Source of the DNA: Pseudomonas saxonica
GTDB taxonomy: Bacteria > Pseudomonadota > Gammaproteobacteria > Pseudomonadales > Pseudomonadaceae
DNA: 64,000 nt
Reading direction: 5' to 3'
NCBI RefSeq assembly: GCF_007858365.1
Contig: NZ_VFIO01000001.1
Location: 930,001 to 994,000 of the forward strand
Part shown: positions 1 through 9,356 of the stretch, in pieces
Numbering within the stretch: the stretch's first letter is position 1
How the letters are laid out: each line of letters opens with the position of its first letter
Notes under the pieces: generated by a model
What the model was told of the DNA's origin: nothing
Seen by the model: only the letters and a program-made list of their open reading frames with translations
Databases searched by the model: none
Made by a program: the position numbers and the translations under genes

Positions 1-229
1 TGAAGCCAAGATCGCGCCCCGTCACGCCGAGCGCGTCGCCGAAGCCAAACGCCGCCTGGCTGCCGACACCGAAGAAGAACTGGCCCGCCTGACTGCATTG
101 CAAGCGGTCAACCCGAGCGTACGTGACAGCGAACTGGTTGCCTTGCGCAAACAACGCGAACAAAGCCTGGCCATGCTTGAAAAAGCAGCCTTGCGTCTTG
201 AAGCCATTCGAGTACTGGTCGCAGGCTAA
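1..229 (+). CDS. rapA: RNA polymerase-associated helicase RapA, C-terminal end (partial)
   Basis: This is the 3' end of an ORF that enters from the left edge, reading from base 2 to the TAA at 227-229 (75 residues visible). The tail contains [19 protein letters not shown] and ends in [10 protein letters not shown], which closely resembles the end of RapA/HepA (LNALKAVNPNIRDDEL...LDALRLIV in E. coli). RapA is a Swi2/Snf2 ATPase that recycles RNA polymerase; its ATPase domains lie outside the window. The assignment is by C-terminal similarity recalled from memory. Confidence 0.85.
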   Translation, partial: EAKIAPRHAERVAEAKRRLAADTEEELARLTALQAVNPSVRDSELVALRKQREQSLAMLEKAALRLEAIRVLVAG

Positions 230-244
230 TCGACCATCAGCGCC

Positions 245-276
245 ACAAGCCCTCTGCCCAGCGGTAGAGGGCTTGT
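245..276 (+). terminator. Hairpin after rapA
   Basis: Perfect 11-bp stem ACAAGCCCTCT / AGAGGGCTTGT with a 10-nt loop, starting 16 bp after the rapA stop. No T-run follows, so it may be a 3'-end stabiliser or a weak terminator. It lies between convergent rapA and the DUF2288 gene. Confidence 0.5.
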
Positions 277-411
277 AACGCTTCAAACGCCGCAGCGCTG
301 ACTGTAGCGATTATCTACGGCAATTAGCCACTACCCTGAAACAGGTTACTTCCCTACCCGTTCCTGCCCCGTCAATGAACGAACAGGTACGCACCGCAAT
401 GGTGCGCCAAC

Positions 412-717
412 CTATTGCTGCGCCCTTTCCTGGACCATCACCCAAGGCGAAACCACCACGGCCCAGAGCTGCGGGTCGCGCTCAAGCACGTCTAGCGCCT
501 GCTCTCCCGTCATTCTCCCAAGCAGGCCAGATGCCATCCAGGCCGAGACTTTCGCTGCATCATCCTGAGTCACGGCCTGCGCTGCTTCGATCAAGTCCAG
601 ACCCGGCTCAACCCACAACAGGTCCCCTTTGGCGAAGAACGGCTGTAAGGCGTTCCATTCAATAGTTGAAGTCTCGCCAAGCAGCTTGGCATAGAGGGTG
701 CTAGGTTCTTGCGTCAT
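412..717 (-). CDS. DUF2288 family protein
   Basis: Small acidic soluble protein of 101 residues, starting MTQEPSTLYAKLLGETSTIEWN and ending in a WVMVQERAQQ tail. It resembles the DUF2288 family common in Pseudomonas and cyanobacteria, which has no established function. No signal peptide or membrane segment is seen. The ATG at 715-717 is preferred over the longer reading because the extra upstream residues (MLSGCCQLIQ...) look like translated non-coding DNA. It is convergent with rapA and divergent from braC, so it is probably a single-gene unit. Confidence 0.7.
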   Translation of the reverse strand: MTQEPSTLYAKLLGETSTIEWNALQPFFAKGDLLWVEPGLDLIEAAQAVTQDDAAKVSAWMASGLLGRMTGEQALDVLERDPQLWAVVVSPWVMVQERAQQ

Positions 718-1079
718 GGGTTCCACCAGGTAAAAAAATCGGCGTAATGATAGCGCCGCTGACCCGGTAGAAAAACCCGAATAAAGGCGCAGAGCGACGA
801 AAGCACAAAGGCGCAGAAATGCCTGAATTAGCTGGCAACATCCTGATAACAATGATCAGCAAAATTCGCCGCATTTCTGTCTCTTTCTTTCGTTTAAGCG
901 ACATTCCCTGTTTTTTCCACCTGCAGCCTGCTATTCAAGCGCAGAACCGGCGCTCTACACTGTACCGGTACAGTTGCAGGGGGGATTGACCGGGAAATTC
1001 GCGCAGAAGAATACCCGGTCCGGCTGCCTTGGCTTCCAGGACTATAAAAATTACAACATAGAGTGGAGCACCAATAGAG
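718..1079. other. Intergenic region upstream of braC
   Basis: 362 bp between the divergent DUF2288 and braC genes. It must hold both promoters. A TTGACC element lies at 986-991, but its downstream -10 match (around 1009-1014) is poor, so no promoter is called. The clearest element is a 16-bp perfect palindrome at 959-974, listed separately. No convincing gene is present. Confidence 0.5.
959..974. promoter_or_regulatory. 16-bp perfect palindrome, candidate operator of the bra operon
   Basis: ACTGTACCGGTACAGT is perfectly self-complementary. It lies 105 bp before the braC ATG and 11 bp before a TTGACC -35-like element, where a dimeric regulator could act. The CTGT-N6-ACAG spacing does not fit LexA (CTGT-N8-ACAG). 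The regulator is unknown. Confidence 0.4.
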
Positions 1080-2201
1080 ATGGCTACTAAGCACATTACT
1101 AAACTGTTTGCCGCAATGGTTCTGGCCGGGGTTGCCAGCCATTCATTTGCCGCAGACACCATCAAGATCGGTATTGCCGGCCCTAAAACCGGCCCTGTTA
1201 CCCAGTACGGTGACATGCAGTTCATGGGTGCCAACCAAGCCATTGAGGACATCAATGCCAAAGGTGGCGTGAATGGCAAGATGCTTGAGGCCGTAGAGTA
1301 CGACGACGCGTGCGACCCGAAACAAGCGGTTGCAGTGGCCAACAAAGTGGTCAACGACGGCGTTAAATTTGTAGTCGGCCACCTGTGCTCCAGCTCCACT
1401 CAGCCTGCTTCGGATATCTACGAAGATGAAGGCGTGATCATGATTACGCCAGCCGCCACATCTCCTGAGATCACTTCGCGTGGTTACAAATTGGTGTTCC
1501 GCACCATTGGCCTGGACAGCGCCCAAGGTCCAGCTGCCGGTAACTACATCGCTGACCACGTAAAACCTAAAGTCGTCGCGGTGGTACACGATAAACAGCA
1601 ATACGGTGAAGGCATCGCCACGGCTGTTAAACAAACCCTGGAGAGCAAAGGCGTCAAGGTTGCTGTCTTTGAAGGCATCAATGCCGGTGACAAGGACTTC
1701 GCCTCCCTGATCGCCAAACTCAAGCAAGCTGACGTAGATTTCGTGTATTACGGCGGTTACCACCCAGAGCTGGGCTTGATTCTGCGTCAGGCTCAAGAAA
1801 AAGGCCTGAAAGCCAAGTTCATGGGGCCTGAAGGTGTGGGTAACGACTCCATCTCGCAAATCGCCCAAGGTGCGTCCGAGGGCTTGCTGGTAACCCTGCC
1901 TAAAGCGTTCGATACAGACCCTGCCAACGCCGCGCTGGTTAAGGCGCTTAAAGACAAAAAGCAAGATCCGACCGGCCCATTCGTGTTCCCGTCTTACTCC
2001 GCGGTTGACGTCATCGTCGGCGGTATCAAAGCAGCCAACAGCGAAGACCCGGCCAAAGTGGCCGAGGCTATCCACGCTGGCACTTTCAAAACCCCTACGG
2101 GCGATCTGTCCTTTGACGACAAAGGCGATTTGAAAGACTTCAAATTCGTCGTCTACGAATGGCACTTCGGCAAACCTAAAACCGAAGCAACCCCTCAGTA
2201 A
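1080..2201 (+). CDS. braC: Branched-chain amino acid ABC transporter, periplasmic binding protein BraC
   Basis: Binds Leu/Ile/Val (and related neutral amino acids) in the periplasm and delivers them to the LivHMGF permease encoded downstream. The 373-residue product has a Sec signal peptide with likely cleavage after residue 24 (SFA-AD). The mature part is a type I periplasmic binding protein, with YDDACDPKQAVAVANKVVND and VGHLCSSSTQPASDIYEDEG nearly identical to P. aeruginosa BraC. The two Cys in these segments likely form the conserved disulfide. It is first in the operon and separated from livH by a terminator-like hairpin, which fits the usual excess of binding protein over permease. Confidence 0.95.
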   Translation: MATKHITKLFAAMVLAGVASHSFAADTIKIGIAGPKTGPVTQYGDMQFMGANQAIEDINAKGGVNGKMLEAVEYDDACDPKQAVAVANKVVNDGVKFVVGHLCSSSTQPASDIYEDEGVIMITPAATSPEITSRGYKLVFRTIGLDSAQGPAAGNYIADHVKPKVVAVVHDKQQYGEGIATAVKQTLESKGVKVAVFEGINAGDKDFASLIAKLKQADVDFVYYGGYHPELGLILRQAQEKGLKAKFMGPEGVGNDSISQIAQGASEGLLVTLPKAFDTDPANAALVKALKDKKQDPTGPFVFPSYSAVDVIVGGIKAANSEDPAKVAEAIHAGTFKTPTGDLSFDDKGDLKDFKFVVYEWHFGKPKTEATPQ

Positions 2202-2228
2202 GGGCTGATCGCTGATCTGACCACAAAG

Positions 2229-2257
2229 CCCACTGCGCGAGCGGTGGGTTTTGTTTT
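2229..2257 (+). terminator. Rho-independent terminator/attenuator between braC and livH
   Basis: Stem CCCACTGC / GCGGTGGG (one T-G wobble) with a GCGA tetraloop, followed by TTTTGTTTT. Starting 28 bp after the braC stop and before livH, it probably limits read-through so that braC mRNA exceeds permease mRNA. Confidence 0.8.
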
Positions 2258-2337
2258 ACCGATCATTGTTTGACGCACATGGGGCCGCGCTTTCGTGATC
2301 CGAAGACTCGCCCACCTGAAAATCTTTAAAACCGTCA

Positions 2338-2397
2338 CCAGCGGTTCGCTGGCAAATGACCTGTGTCCGAAGTGGGTGAAATCCCATGCAACACAGG
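2338..2397 (+). promoter_or_regulatory. Two adjacent hairpins in the livH leader
   Basis: Hairpin 1 (2338-2352) is CCAGCG-GTT-CGCTGG. Hairpin 2 (2360-2397) has an outer 7-bp stem CCTGTGT / ACACAGG and an inner TGGG / CCCA stem capped by TGAAAT. They sit after the braC terminator and 54 bp before the livH ATG. They could be a structured 5' leader controlling permease translation or a processing site. No known riboswitch class was recognised. Confidence 0.4.
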
Positions 2398-2450
2398 CCG
2401 GAAAATGACTCCACCAGTGAAATGCGTCTCAGGTTTTTAGGAGCTTTGTA

Positions 2451-3374
2451 ATGCCTGACATCTATCACTTCTTCCAAATGCTGGTTAACGGCCTCAACGT
2501 TGGCAGCACGTATGCCCTGATCGCCATCGGCTACACGATGGTTTACGGCATCATTGGAATGATCAACTTCGCCCATGGCGAGGTGTACATGATTGGTTCC
2601 TATATCGCGTTTATTGCCATCGCCGGCCTGACCATGATGGGTCTGGACAGCGTGCCATTACTGCTGACCGGGGCGTTTATCGCCAGCATCGTGGTCACCA
2701 GTGCCTATGGCTACAGCATTGAACGGGTGGCTTACCGTCCTCTACGGGGCAGCAATCGCCTCATCCCGTTGATTTCTGCCATCGGTATGTCGATCTTCCT
2801 GCAAAACATGGTGCTTCTGTCTCAAGACTCAAAAGACAAATCGATCCCTAACCTGATTCCCGGCGGTTTCACCTTCGGCCCGGGCGGTGCAAGTGAAGTC
2901 GTTGTCTCTTACATGCAAATCGTCGTTTTCGTGGTCACGCTTCTGGCCATGCTCGGCCTGACCCTGTTTATCTCCCGTTCACGCTTGGGCCGCGCCTGCC
3001 GTGCCTGCGCCGAAGACATGAAGATGGCCAACCTGCTGGGCATCAATACCAACAACGTCATTGCCCTGACCTTTGTCATTGGCGCGGCGTTGGCTGCCGT
3101 TGCAGCCGTTCTGATCAGCGTGCAATACGGCGTGATCAACCCCGGCTCCGGCTTCCTGGTAGGGCTGAAAGCCTTTACCGCTGCGGTTTTAGGCGGAATA
3201 GGCAGCATTCCCGGCGCGATGTTGGGTGGTTTGGTTCTCGGTGTAGCCGAAGCCTTTGGTGCCGATATTTTTGGCGACCAGTACAAAGACGTAGTGGCCT
3301 TCGGCTTGCTCGTATTGGTACTGCTGTTTCGTCCGACCGGCATTCTGGGACGTCCGGAGATTGAAAAAGTATGA
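2451..3374 (+). CDS. livH: Branched-chain amino acid ABC transporter permease LivH (BraD)
   Basis: Inner-membrane permease of 307 residues with many hydrophobic segments. It carries the family's N-terminal signature [30 protein letters not shown]. With LivM it forms the channel energised by LivG and LivF. The start has a clear ribosome binding site (TAGGAG at 2438-2443). The 3' end overlaps livM by ATGA at 3371-3374, so the two are translationally coupled. Confidence 0.95.
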   Translation: MPDIYHFFQMLVNGLNVGSTYALIAIGYTMVYGIIGMINFAHGEVYMIGSYIAFIAIAGLTMMGLDSVPLLLTGAFIASIVVTSAYGYSIERVAYRPLRGSNRLIPLISAIGMSIFLQNMVLLSQDSKDKSIPNLIPGGFTFGPGGASEVVVSYMQIVVFVVTLLAMLGLTLFISRSRLGRACRACAEDMKMANLLGINTNNVIALTFVIGAALAAVAAVLISVQYGVINPGSGFLVGLKAFTAAVLGGIGSIPGAMLGGLVLGVAEAFGADIFGDQYKDVVAFGLLVLVLLFRPTGILGRPEIEKV

Positions 3375-4627
3375 CTAGGCATCTTAAATCGGCGCTGTTC
3401 AGCGCCCTGTTGGTCTGGGCAGTGGCCTACCCGATACTCGGTCTGAAACTGACTATCGTCGGGGTCAATATCGAAGTTCACAACACCAGCGCCTTCACAC
3501 TCAGCGTCATCGCCATCTGCTCGTTGCTATTGTTCCTGCGCGTGCTGTTCAGCGATCAACTGAGTGCCGCCTGGAAATCCTCACCCAACATGCCCAAGGT
3601 CCCAGGCAAAGCGACCAACTTCCTGACCCTGCCCAGCACCCAGCGCTGGATCATTCTCGCACTGGTCGTCCTGGCATTGATCTGGCCGTTCTACGGATCA
3701 CGCGGCGCTGTAGACATCGCCACCCTGATCCTGATCTACGTGATGCTGGGTCTGGGCCTTAACATCGTGGTCGGTTTGGCTGGCCTGCTCGACCTCGGCT
3801 ACGTGGGCTTCTACGCGGTGGGCGCTTACACCTACGCGCTGCTCTCGCACTACTTGGGCTTCAGCTTTTGGGTCTGCCTGCCATTGGCCGGCTTGATGGC
3901 CGCTACCTTCGGCTTCCTGCTCGGGTTCCCGGTACTGCGTTTACGCGGCGACTACCTGGCAATCGTCACCCTGGGTTTTGGCGAGATCATTCGCTTGTTC
4001 CTGCGTAACCTGACGGACATTACCGGCGGGCCAAACGGCATCAGCAACATTCCGAAACCGACTCTTTTCGGCCTGAGCTTCGACCGCACAGCCGCCGAAG
4101 GCATGCAGACGTTTCACGAATATTTCGGCATTCCTTATAACTCGATCAACAAAGTGATCTTCCTGTACCTGATCGCACTGGTGCTGGTACTGATCGTTCT
4201 GTTCGTGATCAACCGCTTGCTGCGCATGCCTATCGGCCGCGCCTGGGAAGCGCTGCGTGAAGACGAAATTGCCTGCCGTGCACTGGGCTTGAATCCGACC
4301 ATCATCAAACTGTCGGCTTTCACCCTGGGCGCCACTTTTGCCGGTTTTGCAGGCAGTTTCTTCGCCGCACGCCAAGGCCTGGTGACGCCAGAATCCTTCA
4401 CCTTCCTTGAGTCGGCGATTATTTTGGCCATCGTGGTATTGGGTGGCATGGGTTCACAATTGGGAGTGATTCTGGCCGCCGTGGTGATGATCCTGCTGCC
4501 CGAATTGATGCGAGACTTCAGTGAGTACCGGATGCTGCTGTTCGGAGCATTGATGGTGCTGATGATGATCTGGCGTCCGCAAGGCCTGCTACCCATGCAA
4601 CGTCCTCACCTGGAGCTGCGAAAATGA
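3371..4627 (+). CDS. livM: Branched-chain amino acid ABC transporter permease LivM (BraE)
   Basis: Second permease subunit, 418 residues. The N-terminal extension of about 100 residues with two hydrophobic stretches is typical of Pseudomonas/E. coli LivM. The core contains [24 protein letters not shown] and, near the C-terminus, the cytoplasmic coupling region ([18 protein letters not shown]). It overlaps livH by 4 nt and livG by 4 nt (ATGA at 4624-4627), consistent with stoichiometric coupled translation. Confidence 0.95.
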   Translation: MTRHLKSALFSALLVWAVAYPILGLKLTIVGVNIEVHNTSAFTLSVIAICSLLLFLRVLFSDQLSAAWKSSPNMPKVPGKATNFLTLPSTQRWIILALVVLALIWPFYGSRGAVDIATLILIYVMLGLGLNIVVGLAGLLDLGYVGFYAVGAYTYALLSHYLGFSFWVCLPLAGLMAATFGFLLGFPVLRLRGDYLAIVTLGFGEIIRLFLRNLTDITGGPNGISNIPKPTLFGLSFDRTAAEGMQTFHEYFGIPYNSINKVIFLYLIALVLVLIVLFVINRLLRMPIGRAWEALREDEIACRALGLNPTIIKLSAFTLGATFAGFAGSFFAARQGLVTPESFTFLESAIILAIVVLGGMGSQLGVILAAVVMILLPELMRDFSEYRMLLFGALMVLMMIWRPQGLLPMQRPHLELRK

Positions 4628-5391
4628 GCCGCGAGATTCTGAAAGTCAGCGGCCTGAGCATGCGCTTTGGCGGCTTGTTGGCGGTGAATGGGGTATCCCT
4701 GACCGTCCAGGAAAAACAGGTGGTTTCCATGATCGGCCCTAACGGCGCCGGCAAAACCACGGTATTCAATTGCCTGACCGGTTTTTACAAACCCTCGGCA
4801 GGTACCATCTTGCTGGACGATCAGCCTATCCAGGGCCTGCCCGGGCATGAAATCGCGGCAAAAGGCGTGGTGCGCACCTTCCAGAACGTGCGCTTGTTCA
4901 AGGACATGACCGCCGTTGAGAACCTGCTGATAGCTCAGCATCGCCACCTCAACACTAACTTCTTCGCCGGGCTGTTCAAAACCCCCGGGTTCCGCAAAAG
5001 TGAACGCGAGGCCATGGAGTACGCCGCCTATTGGCTGGACAAGGTCAACTTGACCGAGTTTGCCAATCGCCCGGCGGGCACCCTCGCCTACGGGCAACAA
5101 CGTCGGCTGGAAATCGCCCGCTGCATGATGACCCGCCCGCGCATCCTGATGCTCGACGAACCGGCCGCGGGTTTGAACCCCAAGGAAACCGAAGACTTGA
5201 AGGCGCTCATCAGCGTATTACGCAATGAGCACAACGCCACGGTGCTACTGATCGAGCACGACATGAAACTGGTCATGAGCATTTCTGACCATATCGTCGT
5301 GATCAATCAGGGCAAACCGCTGGCTGACGGTACACCGGAGCAGATCCGCGATAACCCGGACGTGATCAAAGCCTATTTGGGGGAAGCGTAA
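4624..5391 (+). CDS. livG: Branched-chain amino acid ABC transporter ATP-binding protein LivG (BraF)
   Basis: One of two ATPases powering the LivHM permease. The 255-residue protein has Walker A GPNGAGKT (residues 38-45), the signature [12 protein letters not shown] in place of canonical LSGGQ (usual for LivG), and Walker [14 protein letters not shown]. The stop is immediately followed by the livF start, with no intergenic base. Confidence 0.95.
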   Translation: MSREILKVSGLSMRFGGLLAVNGVSLTVQEKQVVSMIGPNGAGKTTVFNCLTGFYKPSAGTILLDDQPIQGLPGHEIAAKGVVRTFQNVRLFKDMTAVENLLIAQHRHLNTNFFAGLFKTPGFRKSEREAMEYAAYWLDKVNLTEFANRPAGTLAYGQQRRLEIARCMMTRPRILMLDEPAAGLNPKETEDLKALISVLRNEHNATVLLIEHDMKLVMSISDHIVVINQGKPLADGTPEQIRDNPDVIKAYLGEA

Positions 5392-6093
5392 ATGCTTAAG
5401 TTCGAAAACGTTTCGACCTTCTACGGCAAGATTCAGGCGCTACACAACGTCAATGTCGATGTGCGCCAGGGCGAAATCGTGACACTGATCGGTGCCAACG
5501 GCGCGGGCAAATCGACATTGATGATGACCTTATGCGGCTCACCTCAAGCCCATAGCGGCAGCATTCGCTACCTCGGCGAAGAACTGGTGGGGCTGAGCTC
5601 GGCACAAATCATGCGCAAGAGCATCGCTGTGGTGCCTGAAGGTCGCCGGGTATTTGCTCGCCTGACCGTCGAAGAAAACCTCGCCATGGGTGGTTTTTTC
5701 ACCGAGAAACACGACTATCAGGAGCAAATGGATAAGGTTTTGCACTTGTTCCCGCGCCTTAAAGAACGTTTTACCCAGCGCGGCGGTACCATGTCCGGTG
5801 GTGAGCAACAAATGCTTGCGATTGGCCGGGCGCTGATGAGCAAACCAAAACTGTTGCTCCTGGACGAACCTTCCTTGGGGCTGGCACCCATCATCATCCA
5901 GCAGATTTTCGACATCATCGAACAGCTGCGTGATGAAGGTGTGACGGTGTTCCTCGTGGAGCAAAACGCTAACCAAGCGCTGAAAATCGCTGACCGCGCC
6001 TACGTGCTCGAAAACGGCCGGGTGGTCATGCAAGGCACAGGCGAGCAATTGCTAAACGATCCAAAAGTGCGTGACGCTTACTTGGGTGGCTAA
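5392..6093 (+). CDS. livF: Branched-chain amino acid ABC transporter ATP-binding protein LivF (BraG)
   Basis: Second ATPase of the complex, 233 residues, the usual LivF length. Walker A is GANGAGKS (34-41), the signature MSGGEQQMLAIGRAL, Walker B LLLLDEPSLGL, and the switch His is replaced by VEQN (EQNA), as is typical of LivF. It is the last gene of the operon and is followed within 20 bp by a strong terminator. Confidence 0.95.
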   Translation: MLKFENVSTFYGKIQALHNVNVDVRQGEIVTLIGANGAGKSTLMMTLCGSPQAHSGSIRYLGEELVGLSSAQIMRKSIAVVPEGRRVFARLTVEENLAMGGFFTEKHDYQEQMDKVLHLFPRLKERFTQRGGTMSGGEQQMLAIGRALMSKPKLLLLDEPSLGLAPIIIQQIFDIIEQLRDEGVTVFLVEQNANQALKIADRAYVLENGRVVMQGTGEQLLNDPKVRDAYLGG

Positions 6094-6107
6094 CCCCTTG
6101 CGCCCGT

Positions 6108-6137
6108 AAAAAACGGCCCTCACGGGCCGTTTTTTTT
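6108..6137 (+). terminator. Rho-independent terminator of the bra/liv operon
   Basis: ACGGCCC / GGGCCGT stem (6113-6119, 6124-6130) with loop TCAC, flanked by an A-run before and eight Ts after, so it could work in both directions. Confidence 0.9.
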
Positions 6138-6229
6138 GCACTGCTGCGCACCGGAGTGCTGCACGAGGGCTTCACCCTGAAAACGACTACTAGACTCAAC
6201 GCACACCTCATCATCGAAGGAACATCGCA

Positions 6230-6829
6230 ATGAAGATATTGTTGATCGGCGCTAACGGTACCCTGGGCTCAGCGATTGATCGCGAACTGTCAGCGCGTCA
6301 CGAAATCGTGTGCATCGGCCGTAAAAGCGGCGATTTTCAGGTTGATATCAGCAACAGTGCTTCCATTCGCGCACTGTTCGAGCAAACCGGACACTTCGAT
6401 GCATTGATCTGCGCCGCGGGTAACGTCAAATTTGCAGCACTGAGCGATATGGGTGAAGAAGACTTCGCGCTGGGCTTGCAGGACAAATTAATGGGCCAGG
6501 TCAACTTGCTGCAGATTGGTCGTGAATTCGCCAATGACGGTGCCTCGTTCACCTTCACCAGCGGCGTGATCAATCGCGAACCGATCCGCACCGGAAGCAG
6601 CGCTGCCATGGTTAATGCCGCAGTGGACGGTTTTGTAAAAGCCGCTGCAATTGAGCTACCACGCGGGTTGCGGGTGAACTCAGTGAGCCCGACTGTACTG
6701 ATTGAGGCGATGGATAAATACGCACCGTACTTCCGCGGATTCAAGCCTGTAGCAGCCGCTGAGGCAGCACTGGCTTACGCCAAAAGTGTAGAGGGCTTAC
6801 AGACGGGGCAAACGTATCAAGTGGGGTAG
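6230..6829 (+). CDS. Short-chain dehydrogenase-like protein lacking the YxxxK motif
   Basis: A 199-residue single Rossmann-fold protein. The cofactor-binding turn GANGTLG (residues 8-14) and the CAAG strand-4 motif are present, and the Ser of the active site seems kept in FTSGVIN. Where classical SDRs have YxxxK (usually YSASKAAVDGF), this protein reads AAMVNAAVDGF, so both Tyr and Lys appear to be missing. It may bind a dinucleotide without classical dehydrogenase chemistry, or use other residues. The ribosome binding site GAAGGA lies 8 bp before the ATG. It is a stand-alone gene after the liv terminator. Confidence 0.75.
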   Translation: MKILLIGANGTLGSAIDRELSARHEIVCIGRKSGDFQVDISNSASIRALFEQTGHFDALICAAGNVKFAALSDMGEEDFALGLQDKLMGQVNLLQIGREFANDGASFTFTSGVINREPIRTGSSAAMVNAAVDGFVKAAAIELPRGLRVNSVSPTVLIEAMDKYAPYFRGFKPVAAAEAALAYAKSVEGLQTGQTYQVG

Positions 6830-6897
6830 GCGTAAAATATCCCCCTTGTGATGCCCGATCAGCCTGAGTAACGTGGCGGCACTAGTCAGGAGTCCTA

Positions 6898-7572
6898 ATG
6901 ATGCGTGCTGTCCGCCCTTTTGTTTTACTCGCCCTGTTACCCGTGTTTGCCGGCTGCCAACTGTTCAACAGCAAACCCGTTGACAGCAACGCCGGCCTGA
7001 CCCGCCTACAAGGCGAACTGGTGTCGGCCAATGACCAACTTATTTTTCAACCCTGCGTCGGCCAACAACGCTATGTGGTGCGCGACGGCACTAACACCAC
7101 TCTGATTCAAGACGCCACCAATATGCCCAACCTGCCAGGCAAGCTGTTCGCTGACATTCGTGGCAGCTTTACCTCGGCTAAAACTCCCGGAACTGAAGGC
7201 GAGGTGCAGTTACAACAGTTGTATCGCCTGGAACGCAGCAACACCGCCTGCAAAGATCCCAACTTCAAACAACTGACCGTGCACGCCAATGGCAATGGCC
7301 CTGCATGGGAAGTGCAAGCGAGCGGCAAAGGCATGATCATCAAGCGTGACGGCCAGCCCGATCTCGCGCTGCCCTACGTCGAAGAGCAAGTGGGCGAGGG
7401 TCGCTTCTCGCTGTCTACCGAAGCCAACCATCAACGTATCGAGCTGTGGGTCGCCCCGCAACGCTGCACCGACAGCGCCAATGGGAGCGTGCAGCACCTG
7501 GGCGCAGAGCTGCGAATCAACGGTCAGGTACAGCGTGGCTGTGGCTACTTCGGTGGGGCCCGTAACGACTAA
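6898..7572 (+). CDS. Putative lipoprotein (COG3650-like)
   Basis: A 224-residue exported protein. The N-terminus MMRAVRPFVLLALLPVFAGC is a lipoprotein signal with Cys20 as lipidation site. The rest is a hydrophilic beta-rich domain, containing four further Cys (in QPCVGQ, NTACKD, QRCTDS and RGCGYF) that may form disulfides. It resembles conserved Pseudomonas lipoproteins grouped with COG3650, whose role is not established. Tandem ATGs at 6898 and 6901 follow CAGGAG; either could be used. Confidence 0.65.
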   Translation: MMRAVRPFVLLALLPVFAGCQLFNSKPVDSNAGLTRLQGELVSANDQLIFQPCVGQQRYVVRDGTNTTLIQDATNMPNLPGKLFADIRGSFTSAKTPGTEGEVQLQQLYRLERSNTACKDPNFKQLTVHANGNGPAWEVQASGKGMIIKRDGQPDLALPYVEEQVGEGRFSLSTEANHQRIELWVAPQRCTDSANGSVQHLGAELRINGQVQRGCGYFGGARND

Positions 7573-7681
7573 CCGACGATTGTGACCTCATAGTGCTGAC
7601 TGTTAAGGGGCCCAGCAGCTTATAATCGCCGGTTCGCATAAGGCTGCCGGGGTTTACCCGGCCCCGATACTGGACACTGTC

Positions 7682-9292
7682 ATGTTACGAATCACCGAAC
7701 TCAAGTTGCCGATCGACCATCCCGAAGAAGACCTGCGCCCTGCCATCCTGCAGCGCCTGGGCATCGCCAGTGATGACCTGCTCGATTTCACCTTGTTCAA
7801 GCGCAGCTACGATGCGCGCAAAAAATCGTCCGAACTGTGCTTTATCTACACCATTGATTTGAGTGTGCGTGATGAAGCGCCGCTGCTGATCAAGTTTGCC
7901 GACGACCGTAACGTCAATCCAGCACCCGATGTCAGCTACAAAGTCGTCGGTCAGGCCCCTCAGGACTTGAATGAACGCCCGATTGTCGTAGGCTTTGGCC
8001 CGTGCGGTATCTTTGCTGGCCTGCTACTGGCACAGATGGGCTTCAAACCGATCATTCTTGAGCGCGGCACCGAAGTGCGTCAGCGCACCAAAGATACTTG
8101 GGGCCTGTGGCGTAAAAACGTCCTCAACCCGGAATCAAACGTACAGTTTGGTGAAGGCGGCGCGGGCACGTTCTCGGACGGCAAGCTCTACAGCCAAATC
8201 AAAGACCCGAAACACCACGGCCGCAAAGTGCTGCACGAGTTCGTCAAAGCCGGTGCTCCTGACGAAATTCTTTACGTCAGCAAACCGCATATCGGTACAT
8301 TCCGTCTGACCGGCGTCGTTGAGAACATGCGTCAGCAAATCGAAGCGCTGGGCGGCGAAGTTCGCTTCCAGCAGCGTGTGACTGATGTGCTGATCGATAA
8401 CGGCCAACTGACTGGTGTGGTCCTGGCCGATGGCGAACAGTTGAACTCACGGCATGTGATCATGGCTCTGGGCCACAGCGCCCGTGACACCTTCCGCATG
8501 CTCCACGAGCGCGGCGTGTATATGGAAGCCAAGCCGTTCTCGGTGGGCTTCCGTATCGAACACCCGCAATCCTTGATCGATAGTGCGCGCCTGGGCAAGT
8601 ACGCCGGTCACCCTAAACTCGGTGCTGCCGACTACAAACTGGTGCACCACGCCAAAAACGGTCGTTCGGTTTACAGCTTCTGCATGTGCCCGGGCGGCAC
8701 TGTGGTTGCCGCTACCAGCGAACCGGGCCGCGTTGTGACTAACGGCATGAGCCAATACTCACGTAACGAACGCAATGCTAACTCGGGCATCGTTGTCGGC
8801 ATTACACCTGAGGATTACCCGGGTGGACCATTGGCGGGTATCGAGTTGCAAGAACGCCTGGAGTCTCACGCGTATGTGCTGGGCGGCAGCAATTATGAAG
8901 CGCCAGCCCAGTTGGTCGGCGACTTTATCGCCGGTAGACCCTCTACCGCATTGGGCAGCGTTGAGCCGTCCTACAAGCCGGGGGTGTCTCTGGGGGATTT
9001 GGCCCTGGCATTGCCGGACTTTGCCATCGAAGCCATCCGCGAAGCATTGCCAGCCTTCGAGAAGCAGATCAAAGGCTTCTCAATGCATGACGCGATTTTG
9101 ACCGGGATTGAAACCCGTACCTCGTCACCGTTGCGCATGACCCGTGATGCGTCGATGCAAAGCCTCAACGTCAAAGGGTTGTTCCCGGCCGGTGAAGGCG
9201 CAGGCTATGCCGGCGGTATTCTGTCGGCTGGCGTTGATGGCATTCGCATTGCCGAAGCAGTGGCTCGGGATATTTTGGGTATCGAAGCCTAA
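7682..9292 (+). CDS. FAD-dependent dehydrogenase (COG2509-like)
   Basis: A 536-residue cytosolic flavoprotein. The first ~100 residues form a separate N-terminal domain (MLRITELKLPIDHPEEDL...). A dinucleotide-binding motif follows at about residue 102 (VVGFGPCGIFAGLLLAQMGF...LERG), and a C-terminal FAD-contact segment GLFPAGEGAGYAGGILSAGVDG closes it. This matches the uncharacterised FAD-dependent dehydrogenase family COG2509; substrate unknown. The Cys inside the GFGPCG motif is characteristic of the family. It stands alone between two intergenic regions. Confidence 0.85.
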   Translation: MLRITELKLPIDHPEEDLRPAILQRLGIASDDLLDFTLFKRSYDARKKSSELCFIYTIDLSVRDEAPLLIKFADDRNVNPAPDVSYKVVGQAPQDLNERPIVVGFGPCGIFAGLLLAQMGFKPIILERGTEVRQRTKDTWGLWRKNVLNPESNVQFGEGGAGTFSDGKLYSQIKDPKHHGRKVLHEFVKAGAPDEILYVSKPHIGTFRLTGVVENMRQQIEALGGEVRFQQRVTDVLIDNGQLTGVVLADGEQLNSRHVIMALGHSARDTFRMLHERGVYMEAKPFSVGFRIEHPQSLIDSARLGKYAGHPKLGAADYKLVHHAKNGRSVYSFCMCPGGTVVAATSEPGRVVTNGMSQYSRNERNANSGIVVGITPEDYPGGPLAGIELQERLESHAYVLGGSNYEAPAQLVGDFIAGRPSTALGSVEPSYKPGVSLGDLALALPDFAIEAIREALPAFEKQIKGFSMHDAILTGIETRTSSPLRMTRDASMQSLNVKGLFPAGEGAGYAGGILSAGVDGIRIAEAVARDILGIEA

Positions 9293-9325
9293 TACACTTT
9301 CGCACCCGGTCGCAGCTGCCAAAGG

Positions 9326-9356
9326 CTGCGTCCGGCTGCGAAGCTTTCGTAAATCC
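9326..9356 (+). repeat. Dispersed REP-like repeat fragment
   Basis: The sequence here, beginning CTGCGTCCGGCTGC and ending TCGTAAATCC, is closely matched on the opposite strand at 24998-25028, within a larger inverted element. It is a solitary copy in the nhaA upstream region. Confidence 0.5.

Noticed and set aside
959..974. LexA box for the palindrome CTGTACCGGTACAG
   Set aside because: The spacing is CTGT-N6-ACAG; LexA boxes have N8.
1143..2165. 340-codon open frame opposite braC
   Set aside because: Shadow of the braC codon pattern; no ribosome binding site or recognisable domain.
2371..2400. GTGGGTGAAATCCCATGC resembles part of a cobalamin riboswitch
   Set aside because: Only this short segment matches; the other conserved B12-riboswitch elements are missing, the region is too short, and the downstream genes are amino acid permeases.
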